A DNA stretch of 64,000 nt from Halopseudomonas sabulinigri (GCF_900105255.1 NZ_LT629763.1:2418001-2482000), one strand, 5' to 3'. Shown: positions 8,075 to 17,475, numbered from the stretch's first letter. A program made the numbers and translations. The notes: generated by a model not told the origin, from the sequence alone.

Positions 8075-9679
8075 ATGATCAGCTATAACAAAAGACGCTT
8101 CCTTATCGTCGATGACTTCTCCGACTTCCGCTCCTCGGTCAAGGGCATGCTCAACCAGATGGCCGCGCAGCACGTGGATGCCGCCGCCAACGGCGACGAG
8201 GCGATCAAGCTTTGCCGCGAAAACCAGTACGACATCATCCTGCACGATTACAATCTGGGCGAAGGCAAGAACGGTCAGCAGGTCCTCGAGGAGCTGCACC
8301 ACGCTGGCCTGATCAGCCCGAACTGCATCTTCGTCATGGTCACCGCCGAGAGTAGCCAGGCCATGGTCATGGCCGCACTCGAGTTTGAACCCGATGCCTA
8401 CCTGACCAAACCCTTCACCCGCGCCAGCCTGCAGCAACGCCTGGACAAACTGGTGGAACGCAAGGTCGCCCTGCAGCCGATACTCGCGCCGCTGGCCAAA
8501 CAGCAATACGGCGCGGTGCTGCAGGCGTGCGAGCAGATCATCGCCAGCCAGCCGCGCTACGCGCCCCTGTGCCAGCGCTACAAGGCTGATGCGCTGAAAA
8601 CCCTGGGCCTGCACGAAGAACTGGAAAGCCAGTTGCAAGGGCTGTTGGCCGATCGCCCCATGCCGTGGGCGCTGCTCATGCTGGCCAATCACTGGCTGGA
8701 GCGTGGCGAACTGGAACAGGCCGAAGCCTGCTTCGAGCAGGGCATCAGCCAGTTTCCCATGTTGCCGGCGCTGTTTGATGGCCTGGCACAGGTCAAGCAG
8801 GCCAAGGGCGAACTGCTCAAGGCGCAGGTGTTCCTTGAGCAGGCGGTGAAGATTTCGCCGAACAGCCCCCAGCGTCAAGCCGAGCTGGGCAAACTGGCAC
8901 GCACCAACCAGGACCCGGAGCGCGCGGTGCGCGCCTATCGCCAGGCAGTCAGCCTGGGCCGCCATTCGCAGTTTCGCGACCCCGAGTGCCACCTGCACCT
9001 GGCCGGCAGCCTGCAGGACCAGGCCGGTGATGCCGCTCCATCGCCCAAGGCCATGCTGGAGATACGGCAGACACTGGGTGACCTGAGCAAGAGCTGGAAA
9101 CACGACCCTGGTCTGACCGCACGCGCCGACCTGCTGCAAGCCAAGAGCCTGGTCAAGGCCGGCAAACAGAGCGAAGCCGATGAACTGGTGCGCAACGCCA
9201 GCCACAAGCTGGGCGACCTGAAAACCTTTTTCTCGGCCGCAGCCGCGCTGGAGGTGGCCGAGCAGTTGCGCGCACTCGGCCAGCCGGACACCGCCGACAA
9301 CCTGCTGGGCACCTGCGCCGAAATGTACGGCGACGATCCCAAGGTGATGGCCGGCATTGCTGCACAAACCAGCAATCCGGCGATCCTGGAAGCCGGCCAA
9401 CAGGCCCAGACCCACAACCGCGAGGGGGTTCGCCTGTATCAGCAACAGCAGTACCCGGCCGCCCTGGACAGCTTTCGCGCCGCCCAGGCACTGCAACCGC
9501 GCAATATCAGTTTTGCCCTGAATACCGCGCAGTCGCTGCTGCGCCTGTTGCTCAGCGAACCCACCGACGAGCTGCGCGACGAATGTCTGTCTTGTCTGGA
9601 GCAGGTCCGCAGCATGCCCGAGTCGGATCACCGCTACGCCCGCTACCGCAAACTGTGCGAGCGTGTGGAGGCACTATGA
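8075..9679 (+). CDS. Response regulator with receiver domain and C-terminal TPR repeats
   Basis: A 534-residue soluble protein. Residues 1-125 are a receiver domain: acidic pair D13-D14 (FLIVDDFSD), phosphoacceptor Asp58 (IILHDYNLGEG), Thr90 (VMVTAES) and Lys112 (YLTKPFT). The rest is helical and rich in tetratricopeptide-type repeats (ALLMLANHWLERGELEQAEACFEQGI, LAQVKQAKGELLKAQVFLEQAV and others). There is no DNA-binding or enzymatic output domain, so output is likely through protein interaction. Its stop overlaps the start of the histidine kinase as ATGA; the two surely form one signalling unit. Confidence 0.87.
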   Translation: MISYNKRRFLIVDDFSDFRSSVKGMLNQMAAQHVDAAANGDEAIKLCRENQYDIILHDYNLGEGKNGQQVLEELHHAGLISPNCIFVMVTAESSQAMVMAALEFEPDAYLTKPFTRASLQQRLDKLVERKVALQPILAPLAKQQYGAVLQACEQIIASQPRYAPLCQRYKADALKTLGLHEELESQLQGLLADRPMPWALLMLANHWLERGELEQAEACFEQGISQFPMLPALFDGLAQVKQAKGELLKAQVFLEQAVKISPNSPQRQAELGKLARTNQDPERAVRAYRQAVSLGRHSQFRDPECHLHLAGSLQDQAGDAAPSPKAMLEIRQTLGDLSKSWKHDPGLTARADLLQAKSLVKAGKQSEADELVRNASHKLGDLKTFFSAAAALEVAEQLRALGQPDTADNLLGTCAEMYGDDPKVMAGIAAQTSNPAILEAGQQAQTHNREGVRLYQQQQYPAALDSFRAAQALQPRNISFALNTAQSLLRLLLSEPTDELRDECLSCLEQVRSMPESDHRYARYRKLCERVEAL

Positions 9680-10386
9680 ATCGCGAGCGCCCGGAGCAGG
9701 AAGACGAACAGGCGCTGGGGTTCTCCACCGTGATCGCCTCCACCGTGCATGACATGAAAAACTCGCTGGGCATGCTGATGCAGGCCCATGCGGCGCTGGC
9801 CGCGCGCTTGCCCGCAGAGCTGGGCGACAGCCGCGAGCAGGGCATTATCGAATATGAGTCGATGCGCCTGAACGGCATGCTGGTACAGATGCTCGGGCTA
9901 TACAAACTGGGCGTTAACCAGTTACCGCTGCAGCCAACCCACATCGAGGTGGAAGACTTCTTTCAGGCTTCACTCGCGCGGCACGACAACATCCTGCGCT
10001 CCCGGCAGATCAAGGGTAGCTATCAGGTTGCCGAAGACGGCCTCATGGGCTTCTTTGATGCCGAACTGGTCGACTCCGTGGTCGGCAACGTGATCAACAA
10101 CTCGATTCGCTACGCCCAGAACGCAATCGAACTGCGCGCCTGGGTAGAAGAAGAGCAACTGGTACTGGCGATCAGCGACGACGGCCAGGGTTATCCGCAA
10201 CCGATGCTGGATGCGCAATCCGAATACGTACTGGGCATCAACATGAGCAGCGGTTCCACTGGCCTGGGTCTGTATTTTGGTGCGCGCATCGCCGAGCGGC
10301 ATCAGCGCAATGGCGTACAGGGGCGTATCGCCATCAGCAATGACAGTGAACTGGGGGGTGGGGAGTTTCGGATTTATTTGCCGTGA
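9676..10386 (+). CDS. Short soluble sensor histidine kinase
   Basis: A 236-residue protein starting MNRERPEQEDEQALGFSTVI. The dimerisation/phosphoacceptor block is ASTVHDMKNSLGMLM with His25. The ATPase region has an N box (VVGNVINNSIRYAQNAIELRA), a G1 box (ISDDGQGYP) and a G2 box (SSGSTGLGLYFGARIAERHQ). No transmembrane segment or sensory domain is present, so the input must come from a partner, perhaps through the TPR part of the coupled response regulator (inference). Start is fixed by the ATGA overlap. Confidence 0.88.
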   Translation: MNRERPEQEDEQALGFSTVIASTVHDMKNSLGMLMQAHAALAARLPAELGDSREQGIIEYESMRLNGMLVQMLGLYKLGVNQLPLQPTHIEVEDFFQASLARHDNILRSRQIKGSYQVAEDGLMGFFDAELVDSVVGNVINNSIRYAQNAIELRAWVEEEQLVLAISDDGQGYPQPMLDAQSEYVLGINMSSGSTGLGLYFGARIAERHQRNGVQGRIAISNDSELGGGEFRIYLP

Positions 10387-10500
10387 TCGGCGGGCCGCTG
10401 CAGGCCGGAGTCAATCAATTTGGCAAATAGACCGGAAGCGACCTCTGGTTTTCATCGGCTCTACGGGTGGCTCCCTATCGCTTTCGCCTCTAGGCGAGCC

Positions 10501-10528
10501 AAGGGGGAATGCTTGCCCATTCCCCCTT
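10501..10528. repeat. Perfect 11-bp stem-loop
   Basis: AAGGGGGAATG at 10501-10511 and CATTCCCCCTT at 10518-10528 are exact reverse complements separated by the six bases CTTGCC. No U-tract follows. It could attenuate transcription from either side or be part of a repeat element. Confidence 0.75.
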
Positions 10529-10584
10529 AGCAATCCCCCAGGGCACCCCGCTGCGCGGCCCTGCGGGTTCGCTGCGTTGCTCAA

Positions 10585-10647
10585 GCTGCCGGGGGAGCGC
10601 GCAAACTCGCTCCGCTCAGACATCGCGCGCCCCTTTTTCCCGGCAGC
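10585..10647. repeat. Long imperfect inverted repeat
   Basis: GCTGCCGGG at 10585-10593 is the reverse complement of CCCGGCAGC at 10639-10647, and GCGCGC occurs inside both arms, giving a roughly 63-base foldable unit. It lies in the same intergenic element as the 10501-10528 stem-loop. Confidence 0.65.
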
Positions 10648-10747
10648 TCTGCGCTACTCGCCCGCTCAGAGGGGATTTCTGCCCCGTGCATTGGTCGAGC
10701 TGTTCGTCAAAAGCGATGAGTAGAACCTTTACGCATCCGAATACAGG

Positions 10748-13700
10748 CTAACGCGGCATCATCCGCACGCCTTCCAGCTCGCTCAATGGCTGCGGACGAC
10801 CCAGGTGATAGCCCTGTGCATAGTCCACACCCAGCTCGCGCAGCTGATCCAGAATCGCCTCGTTCTCGACGAACTCGGCCACGGTTTCCAGGCCCATCTC
10901 GTGGCCGATGGTGTTGATGGAGGCGACCATGGCGCGGGCGATCGGGTCGTTGGCGATGTCCTTGACGAAGACGCCGTCGATTTTCAGGTAATCCACCGGT
11001 AGCGACTTGAGGTAGGCAAAGGACGACAGCCCGGAGCCAAAGTCGTCCAGCGCGAACTTGCAGCCGATCACCTTCAGTTGCTGCATGAAGGTCACCGCCT
11101 TGGCCAGATTGGCAATGGCGCTGGTTTCGGTAATTTCAAAGCAGATGCTTTGCGGCGGCACGGCGTGGCGCTCGATGGCATCCAGCACAAAGGCCAGAAA
11201 GCTTTCTTCCACCAGCGAGGCCGCCGACAGGTTGATCGAGTAGTTGCCAATATCGCCGTTGCGCCTGCGGTTGTAGTCGCCAACCCAGGCGAGGAAGTTG
11301 CCCACCACCCAGCGGTCGATGGCCGAGGCCAGATCGTAGCGCTCGGCGGCCGGCATAAAGGCGCCTGGCGGAATGATACGGCCATCGTCACCCAGCATCC
11401 GCACCAGTACTTCGTAACCCGGCACGGTCTGCTGCTGACTGATCGGATGAATCGGCTGCACGTACAACCGCATCAGGTCGCCATCCAGCGCATGGCGCAG
11501 GCGGTTCACCCACATCATTTCGCCGCGCCGTTCCAGCAGCTGGGCGTCGTCTGCCTGGTACAGGTGAATGCGGTTGCGGCCTGCTTCCTTGGCCGCGTAG
11601 CAGGCGCTGTCGGCGGCGCTGAGCAGCACATCCATGGTCGCCATCTGCTCCTCGACCGAGACCAGACCGATACTGACGCCCACGGCAAAGGTCTTGTCCT
11701 GCCAACTGAAGCGAAACTCCTCTACCAATGCGCGTATACCGTCGACGATCGGAATCGCCTCTTCCAGCGAGCAACCGGATAACAGCAGGCCAAACTCGTC
11801 GCCGCCGAGGCGGGCCAATACGTCGCTGCTGCGCACGTGCGCCTGAAACAGCTTGGCCAGCTGCCGCAGCAGTTCGTCGCCGGCGGCATGGCCGCAGGTG
11901 TCGTTGACGATCTTGAATTGGTCCAGATCCATATAGCAGAGCACCTGATCACCGCGCTCGTGCGGCTGCTTGGTCAGCGCCAGCGCCACTCGCCGCTCGA
12001 ACTCCTTGCGATTGCTCAGCCCGGTCAGGGTGTCGTGCGCCGCCTGGTGCGACAGCTCTCGCGCCAACCGCCGGTTGACGGTCACATCGCGGAAGGTCAG
12101 CACTGCACCAATGATGTGGCCCTCGGCGTCGCGAATCGGCGCCACCGCATCCTGAATCGTCACTTCGCTGCCGTCGCGCCGCCGCAACTGGCACATGGCA
12201 CCGTCTTCCCGCGCCAGTGCCTGGCGGTAGCGCCGCAGCAGCGCGCTGACCGGGTTGCCCAGGCGCTCACCGTCGGCCTCGTCATACAGGCAATAGACAT
12301 CGTCCAGCGGGCGCCCGGCGGCTTCCTCCTCGCTCCAGCCGGTCAACTTCTGCGCCACCGGGTTGAGATACCGCACGCGGCTGTCCGGCCCGGTGGTAAT
12401 CACGCCATCACCGATCGAGGCCAGGGTTACCTGCGCCAGCATCTTTTCCTGAAACAGCTGCTGCTCGATGCGCCGGCGCTCGGTGATATCGCGGATCATG
12501 CAGGTATACACATCATCATCGAAGGCGCCCCGGCTGACCGTCAGCTCCGCGACAAACTGATCGTGCTCGTTACGGCTGAACAGCACCTCGCGCATCATTT
12601 CGCTGCCGGCCTCGGGCAACGGCATGCCTTGCCAGCTGCGGTCAGCCACCAAGCGCTCGATCGGCTGCCCGATCAGGGCGCCGGCCGACATGCCGAACAG
12701 CCGTTCGGCGCCCGGATTGCAGCTGGCCAGCACGCCATCACGGCTGCAGGTGACCACGCCATCGCGAATGTCGCGAATGATGCTCTGGGTCATGCCCACG
12801 GCCCGGCGCAGCGCGTGAATCACCTTGTTGTACTGCGCGGCAATCTGGCCGACCTCGGTAAAAGGCTCGACCGGCACGTCCTGCTGCATGTCGCCGGCCT
12901 GCTGATGCGCTGCCATGGCCTCCAGCAGCTCGATCAACTCGGTACGCGCGCCGTGCTCTGCAACGTTCAAGCCCTGACGTTCCGCCTCCTCGGTGACCCG
13001 CATCGGCCAGAAGCGATTGATCCCGCGCAGCAGAATCCAGGTCAGGCCAAAGGCCCAGAGCGCGGCGACCAGCACACCCTCAATCTGCGCGATCAACTGC
13101 TCGAAACGCGTCAGACCGGTGCCCAACAGCGTGAGGTCGCCAAACAGCGCCACCGCCAGCGTACCCCAGATGCCGGCTGCCAGATGCACCGGCACCGCGC
13201 CCACGGCATCGTCGATGCGCAGGTGCGTGAGCAGCCGATCAGCAAAGTACATCACCACCGCGCCGCCGAGGCCGATCAGCACCGAGGCGCCGGCGTCCAC
13301 CACGTGTGCGCCAGCGGTGACCGCCACCATGCCGGCAATCAGGCCGTTTAGCGGATAGACTGGATCGACCAAGCGCCAGCGTAGCCACGACATCATCATG
13401 CCGCCCAAGGTACCGGCGATAGCCGCCAATACCGTATTGGCGATAATCCCGGGCACCCGGCCATCAAACGCCAGCGCACTGCCGCCGTTGAAGCCGAACC
13501 AGCCAAACATCAGCATCAGCGCGCCGAGCATCGCCACCGGCAGATTCGAGCCCGGCATGCTGCGACCCTCACGATCCTGTTCATAGCGACCCTGCCGCGG
13601 GCCGAGAATCAGAATCACCGCCAGCGCGATCCAGCCGCCAATACCATGTACCACGGTAGAACCGGCGAAATCGACAAAGCCACGATTGGCCAGCCAGCCT

Positions 13701-14137
13701 TCGCCGTCACTGAAGCTGCCACCCCATGCCCAATGGCCAAAGAACGGATAGATCAGGCCGGCGGCGATGGCGGTAACCAACAGGTAGGCGCTGAACCGCA
13801 TGCGTTCGGCAGCGGCGCCGGAGACAATGGTCGCGGCGGTGGTGCAGAACATAGCCTGGAAGAGGAAAAAGGCGGCCTGCCAGGTGTCGTTGAACGACAG
13901 CATGTTGAAGCCACTGCCGAACAGGCCGGTCGAGCTGACGCCGAACATCAGGCTGAAGCCGAACAACCAATAGAGGAAGACAGCCAGACCCAGGTCGGCC
14001 ATGTTCTTCACCGCCACGTTGATCGCGTTCTTGCTGCGGGTAAGACCCGACTCCAGGCAGAGAAAGCCGATCTGCATGTTGAATACCAGCCCAGCGCAAA
14101 GCACAAGCCACAGAACATCAATCATTGAGACGGGCAT
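10748..14137 (-). CDS. Ammonium transporter fused to PAS-PAS-GGDEF-EAL (c-di-GMP signalling)
   Basis: A 1129-residue fusion. Residues 1-380 are an Amt/Rh channel: FLCLESGLTRSKN, Asp156 in VDFAGSTVVHGIGG, pore histidines H164 and H318 (AVPVHLAAGIWG), and WFGFNGGSALAF. Residues 380-450 are a HAMP-like or helical linker. Two PAS domains follow (around 452-555 and 570-690). The GGDEF domain has an intact GGDEF at 778-782, preceded by a product-inhibition RxxD (R769-D772). The EAL domain has YEVLVRM (E909) and DDFGSGLSSFAYLKSLPVDYLKIDGVFV. The ATG at 14137 (MPVSMIDVLWL) fits Amt N-termini better than the in-frame TTG at 14185. No glnK is adjacent. Likely couples ammonium occupancy or flux to c-di-GMP turnover; the net sign of activity cannot be read from sequence. 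Confidence 0.9.
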   Translation of the reverse strand: MPVSMIDVLWLVLCAGLVFNMQIGFLCLESGLTRSKNAINVAVKNMADLGLAVFLYWLFGFSLMFGVSSTGLFGSGFNMLSFNDTWQAAFFLFQAMFCTTAATIVSGAAAERMRFSAYLLVTAIAAGLIYPFFGHWAWGGSFSDGEGWLANRGFVDFAGSTVVHGIGGWIALAVILILGPRQGRYEQDREGRSMPGSNLPVAMLGALMLMFGWFGFNGGSALAFDGRVPGIIANTVLAAIAGTLGGMMMSWLRWRLVDPVYPLNGLIAGMVAVTAGAHVVDAGASVLIGLGGAVVMYFADRLLTHLRIDDAVGAVPVHLAAGIWGTLAVALFGDLTLLGTGLTRFEQLIAQIEGVLVAALWAFGLTWILLRGINRFWPMRVTEEAERQGLNVAEHGARTELIELLEAMAAHQQAGDMQQDVPVEPFTEVGQIAAQYNKVIHALRRAVGMTQSIIRDIRDGVVTCSRDGVLASCNPGAERLFGMSAGALIGQPIERLVADRSWQGMPLPEAGSEMMREVLFSRNEHDQFVAELTVSRGAFDDDVYTCMIRDITERRRIEQQLFQEKMLAQVTLASIGDGVITTGPDSRVRYLNPVAQKLTGWSEEEAAGRPLDDVYCLYDEADGERLGNPVSALLRRYRQALAREDGAMCQLRRRDGSEVTIQDAVAPIRDAEGHIIGAVLTFRDVTVNRRLARELSHQAAHDTLTGLSNRKEFERRVALALTKQPHERGDQVLCYMDLDQFKIVNDTCGHAAGDELLRQLAKLFQAHVRSSDVLARLGGDEFGLLLSGCSLEEAIPIVDGIRALVEEFRFSWQDKTFAVGVSIGLVSVEEQMATMDVLLSAADSACYAAKEAGRNRIHLYQADDAQLLERRGEMMWVNRLRHALDGDLMRLYVQPIHPISQQQTVPGYEVLVRMLGDDGRIIPPGAFMPAAERYDLASAIDRWVVGNFLAWVGDYNRRRNGDIGNYSINLSAASLVEESFLAFVLDAIERHAVPPQSICFEITETSAIANLAKAVTFMQQLKVIGCKFALDDFGSGLSSFAYLKSLPVDYLKIDGVFVKDIANDPIARAMVASINTIGHEMGLETVAEFVENEAILDQLRELGVDYAQGYHLGRPQPLSELEGVRMMPR

Positions 14138-14387
14138 AGTCGACACCTGATCCGATTCAGAACTGGCACTTTGATAGCGCGCCAATTATGGTAACGCCCT
14201 GTTTTGGGGCGACCGCAGTGTGTTTGCGGCTCCGCCGGCTCAGGACAGTGCAACCAATGCAGTTTTTGTACCAAAAGGTGTCGAAACGTCAGCAAATCGT
14301 CGCCATAAAACCGCAACGGGAGCAGAACAGGTGCAAGAGGCAGATTACAGAAGGGAGTAGGGAGGCAGGGCAAAGTGTGGCGCAGTT

Positions 14388-14419
14388 ATCACTGAGCGGA
14401 CTTTATGCCGCCCAGTGAT
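14388..14419. terminator. Stem-loop downstream of the oxidoreductase gene
   Basis: ATCACTGAGCGG (14388-14399) and CCGCCCAGTGAT (14408-14419) pair in 11 of 12 positions around an 8-base loop, just past the leftward oxidoreductase stop. There is no T-run on either side, so it is only a possible terminator. The rest of the 14138-14436 gap shows no gene. Confidence 0.5.
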
Positions 14420-14436
14420 GGCTCAGCGGGGAAAAA

Positions 14437-15459
14437 TCAGTCGGCGATATGCACCAATTGCTTGCCGAAGTTCTTGCCCTTGAGCATGCCCTTGAAGGCT
14501 TCAACTGCGTTGTCCAGACCTTCAGCGACGGTTTCGCTGTATTTCAGCTCACCTGAGGCTACCTGACCGGCCAGCAGCGCGGTGATTTCCTGGTGCTTGT
14601 CCTGCCACTCGGTAACCAGGAAGAAGCGATGCTCAGGCTTGGGATCAAGCGCGCCGAAGATGTGGAATGGGGTTTCCACCTTGCTCTGGTCAGCTTCGTT
14701 ATAGGCAGATACGTAACCGCAGATCGGCACGCGCGCACCCGGGTTGATCAGCTTGGCAACCGCCTTGGCGACGTCACCACCGACGTTTTCGAAGTACACG
14801 TCGATACCGTCCGGGCAGGCAGCCGCGAGGTCCGCGTCGAGGTTGCCTGCCTTGTAGTCGATGCAGGCATCAAAGCCCAGCTCCTCCACGACGTATTTGC
14901 ACTTCTCGGGGCCGCCGGCAATACCCACCACGCGGCAGCCTTCCTTCTTCGCGGTCTGACCCACCACGGTACCGACCGGACCAGAGGCCGCCGCCACCAC
15001 CACGGTTTCACCGGCTTTCGGCTTACCAACATACATCAGGCCGCAATAACCGGTGCGGCCCGGCATGCCGGCGACGCCCAGGTAGGTTTGCAGCGGCGCG
15101 CCCTGATCCTTGATCTTGTACACCATCGGAGCGTCGCCGGGGATGATGCCGTACTCCTGCCAGCCGGTGTAGGCGGTCACCACATCGCCGACGGCATAGT
15201 TGTCCGACTTGCTTTCAACCACACGGCCGATGCTTTCGCCGACGATGGGCGCGCCGATCTCGATCGGGTCCATATAGCCCTTGCTGTCGTTCATGCGCGG
15301 ACGCATGTAGGGGTCGAGCGACAGCCACAGGGTTTGCAGCAGTACTTCGCCGTCTTTCAGCGCACGGACCGGCTCTTCCTTGATCAGCAGATCGCCATCC
15401 TGGATTTCGCCCTGCGGGCGCTGGTTAAGTACGACTTTACGATTGGTATGGGCAGACAT
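14437..15459 (-). CDS. NADP-dependent oxidoreductase, zinc-independent MDR family (CurA/YncB-like)
   Basis: A 340-residue protein starting MSAHTNRKVVLNQRPQGEI. It matches the leukotriene-B4-dehydrogenase/CurA type of medium-chain reductase: LWLSLDPYMRPRMND near residue 50, GAPIVGESIGRVVESK, and the nucleotide-binding stretch ETVVVAAASGPVGTVVGQTAKKEGCRVVGIAGG (AxxGxxG type). No catalytic-zinc cysteine cluster is present. Family role: NADPH-dependent reduction of alpha,beta-unsaturated carbonyls. A purine-rich GAGAGG lies upstream of the ATG. It appears monocistronic. Confidence 0.87.
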   Translation of the reverse strand: MSAHTNRKVVLNQRPQGEIQDGDLLIKEEPVRALKDGEVLLQTLWLSLDPYMRPRMNDSKGYMDPIEIGAPIVGESIGRVVESKSDNYAVGDVVTAYTGWQEYGIIPGDAPMVYKIKDQGAPLQTYLGVAGMPGRTGYCGLMYVGKPKAGETVVVAAASGPVGTVVGQTAKKEGCRVVGIAGGPEKCKYVVEELGFDACIDYKAGNLDADLAAACPDGIDVYFENVGGDVAKAVAKLINPGARVPICGYVSAYNEADQSKVETPFHIFGALDPKPEHRFFLVTEWQDKHQEITALLAGQVASGELKYSETVAEGLDNAVEAFKGMLKGKNFGKQLVHIAD

Positions 15460-15609
15460 ATTTGCCTCTCGCTATCAGGTGTATGGGCGGACAGGTTGCC
15501 GCGAACTCGCCGATAATAGACTAGCAAAGGGGCAAGTCGTGCCCTTGCGGCCCACTATTCACGCGGCTGATTGTTTGCCAGTTGGCTGGCCGAAACCCGG
15601 TCTGGCGGA

Positions 15610-16695
15610 TCAGCCCAAATCACTCACCGCGAGCCCCGCACCGTCGCTGATCACCCGATTACGTCCGTAGGCCTTACCGCGATACAGGCGCTGGTCGGCA
15701 CAGCGGTAGAGCGTCTCCGGGTCGTTGCCGTCAACCGGCCACTGCGCCACGCCAAAGGTCGCTGCCAGCGGCACCTGCATGCCCTTGAGCTGCAACGGCC
15801 GGGCGCTCAGGGCCTCGCGCAGGTCTTCCACCAGGGTTGCACCCGCCTCCACGTCGGTATTGAGCAGCAGCAGGCCAAACTCTTCGCCGCCCAGGCGGCC
15901 CAGGTGATCGGTCTTGCGCAAGCGCTGTTGCAGCACCCTGCACAGGTGCTGCAGGGCGTGGTCGCCCACCACGTGCCCCCAACTGTCATTCACCTGCTTG
16001 AAGTGATCGACATCCAGCAGCACCAGACAAAAGGGCTGCTGGCTGCGTTCCGCCTGCTGCGCCGCCTGGACAAACAGCTGTTGAAAGCGGCCTCGATTGA
16101 ATACGCCGGTCAGCGCGTCGGTTTCCGCCACCCGCTCCAGTACCCGCTGCGCCGCCGCCCGGCGCCCTTCATAGATGTGCACAAACAGCATCAGCAGCAC
16201 GCCGCAGAGCATGGCATTGCCCAGGTCGATCATCCCGCCTACCGTGCGCACCGCAGCGTAACGCCAGATATACAGTGCCGCCGCCAGCACAATAAAGGGC
16301 GCGGCCAGCCAGAACCCGGCGCTGCGCCCCAGCAGCAGATACGACATGATCGGCACCAGGTACATCCAGACAAAGGCGGTCGGCGAGGCGCCGGGCATGA
16401 CGATGATGTACACCATGAAACAGAAGGTGGGCAGCAGGTATAGATAGATCCAGGGCGTCAGATCCTGCACGGCGACGATCTTCCAGGCAGCCCAGAGCAG
16501 CAGCAGGCCGGCGGCGATTTCCAACAGCGCCAGCAGCAGGTTGTCGTTGCTCAGCTGCAAGACAGCAAAGCCGCACAGCGTCAGCCCGGTGGACGACAGC
16601 ACCAGGCGCAATAGGCTACGACGGTCTGCATCGGCGAGCGCGTTACGCGCAGAAGCACCAGAGTCCGGTGTCGGGGGTTTGAGTTTTGCTGGCAT
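15610..16695 (-). CDS. Membrane-bound diguanylate cyclase
   Basis: A 361-residue protein. After a polar N-terminus there are about six hydrophobic segments between residues 30 and 175 (LVLSSTGLTLCGFAVLQL, LLLALLEIAAGLLLLWAAW, IYLYLLPTFCFMVYIIVM, and others), then a GGDEF domain (about 190-350). The active-site loop is GGEEF at 269-273 and an I-site RxxD (R260-D263) lies five residues before it. Both point to an active, product-inhibited c-di-GMP synthase. The input domain resembles MASE-type membrane sensors but I cannot name the class. The 150-base gap to the oxidoreductase gene holds no gene. Confidence 0.88.
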   Translation of the reverse strand: MPAKLKPPTPDSGASARNALADADRRSLLRLVLSSTGLTLCGFAVLQLSNDNLLLALLEIAAGLLLLWAAWKIVAVQDLTPWIYLYLLPTFCFMVYIIVMPGASPTAFVWMYLVPIMSYLLLGRSAGFWLAAPFIVLAAALYIWRYAAVRTVGGMIDLGNAMLCGVLLMLFVHIYEGRRAAAQRVLERVAETDALTGVFNRGRFQQLFVQAAQQAERSQQPFCLVLLDVDHFKQVNDSWGHVVGDHALQHLCRVLQQRLRKTDHLGRLGGEEFGLLLLNTDVEAGATLVEDLREALSARPLQLKGMQVPLAATFGVAQWPVDGNDPETLYRCADQRLYRGKAYGRNRVISDGAGLAVSDLG

Positions 16696-16748
16696 TTCCC
16701 TCGCCTGCAGGGGCTGTGAAGCCTTTCAGTTTAGTGGGTGCACCGCAT

Positions 16749-17291
16749 CTAGCCAGCCCAGCTTTCGCGCAGGTGCTGATCCTTGAGCCGCACATAGTTG
16801 TCGGCCGAATAGCTGAAAAACGCTTTTTCCTTGTCGGTCAGCGCGCGCACTTGCCGCGCGGGACTACCCATATAGAGATAGCCGCTTTCCAGCGTGCGAT
16901 TGGCCGGCACCAGCGAGCCGGCGCCGACGATCACCTCGTCTTCCACCACAGCGCCATCCATAACGATACTTCCCATACCGATAAGCACGCGATTGCCGAT
17001 GCTGCAGCCGTGCAGCAACACCTTGTGCCCGACCGTTACCTCATCGCCAATCACCAGCGGGTAACCATCGGGGTTGAACGGCCCGGCGTGGGTGATGTGC
17101 AGCACGCTGCCGTCCTGAATACTGGTGCGGGCGCCAATGCGGATGCGGTGCATGTCGCCGCGTATCACCGTGGCCGGCCACACCGAGCAATCCGCTCCGA
17201 GCACCACGTCTCCCAGCACCACGGCCGAGGGATCGACGAACACCGCCTGGCCAAGCTGTGGAATCTTGTCGCCAAAGGGTCTTACATTCAT
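16749..17291 (-). CDS. Gamma-carbonic-anhydrase-like hexapeptide repeat protein
   Basis: A 180-residue left-handed beta-helix protein of the YrdA/PaaY family starting MNVRPFGDKIPQLGQAVFVD. Hexapeptide repeats run through the protein (VVLGDVVLGADCSVWPATVIRGD, IRIGARTSIQDGSVLHIT). Candidate metal ligands are His in GDMHRIRIG and two His in VTVGHKVLLHGC, matching the gamma-CA zinc site pattern. The C-terminal helix follows GSPARQVRALTDKE. The ATG at 17291 gives family length; an upstream extension in frame lacks homology. It is divergent from prlC, an arrangement I recall from Pseudomonas. Catalytic carbonic anhydrase activity is not assured in this family. Confidence 0.87.
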   Translation of the reverse strand: MNVRPFGDKIPQLGQAVFVDPSAVVLGDVVLGADCSVWPATVIRGDMHRIRIGARTSIQDGSVLHITHAGPFNPDGYPLVIGDEVTVGHKVLLHGCSIGNRVLIGMGSIVMDGAVVEDEVIVGAGSLVPANRTLESGYLYMGSPARQVRALTDKEKAFFSYSADNYVRLKDQHLRESWAG

Positions 17292-17475
17292 GTCACTACC
17301 TCGTTTGCCTGTTTGCCCGGCCTGCAAGAACAGCACCGCGCGCCTTGAAATGCCGGGGCCGCGCCCATAGATCTTGTGGACGACGAGGGCGTTGAGCAAT
17401 CTGCTCGCCATGCCCTGCACCGATTTAATATGATGGCCGTCGAACGCCGTCACTGTCCAATCAGGAAGCCACTCC

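Larger units (their letters stand above)
10387..10747. other. Intergenic region, no gene; contains inverted-repeat element
   Basis: 361 bases between convergent genes. Small open frames here have low-complexity translations and no family resemblance. The stretch holds at least three inverted repeats, two listed separately plus a short one at 10486-10497. The composition, and phrases such as GCGCGGCCCTGCGGGTTCG, look like a dispersed intergenic repeat I associate with Pseudomonas genomes. That is recollection, not verified. Confidence 0.5.

Noticed and set aside
8048-9631. 527-codon open frame on the minus strand opposite the response regulator
   Set aside because: Repetitive Leu/Gln/Ala/Val-rich translation with no family signature; it is the antisense shadow of the TPR gene, whose receiver motifs are unmistakable.
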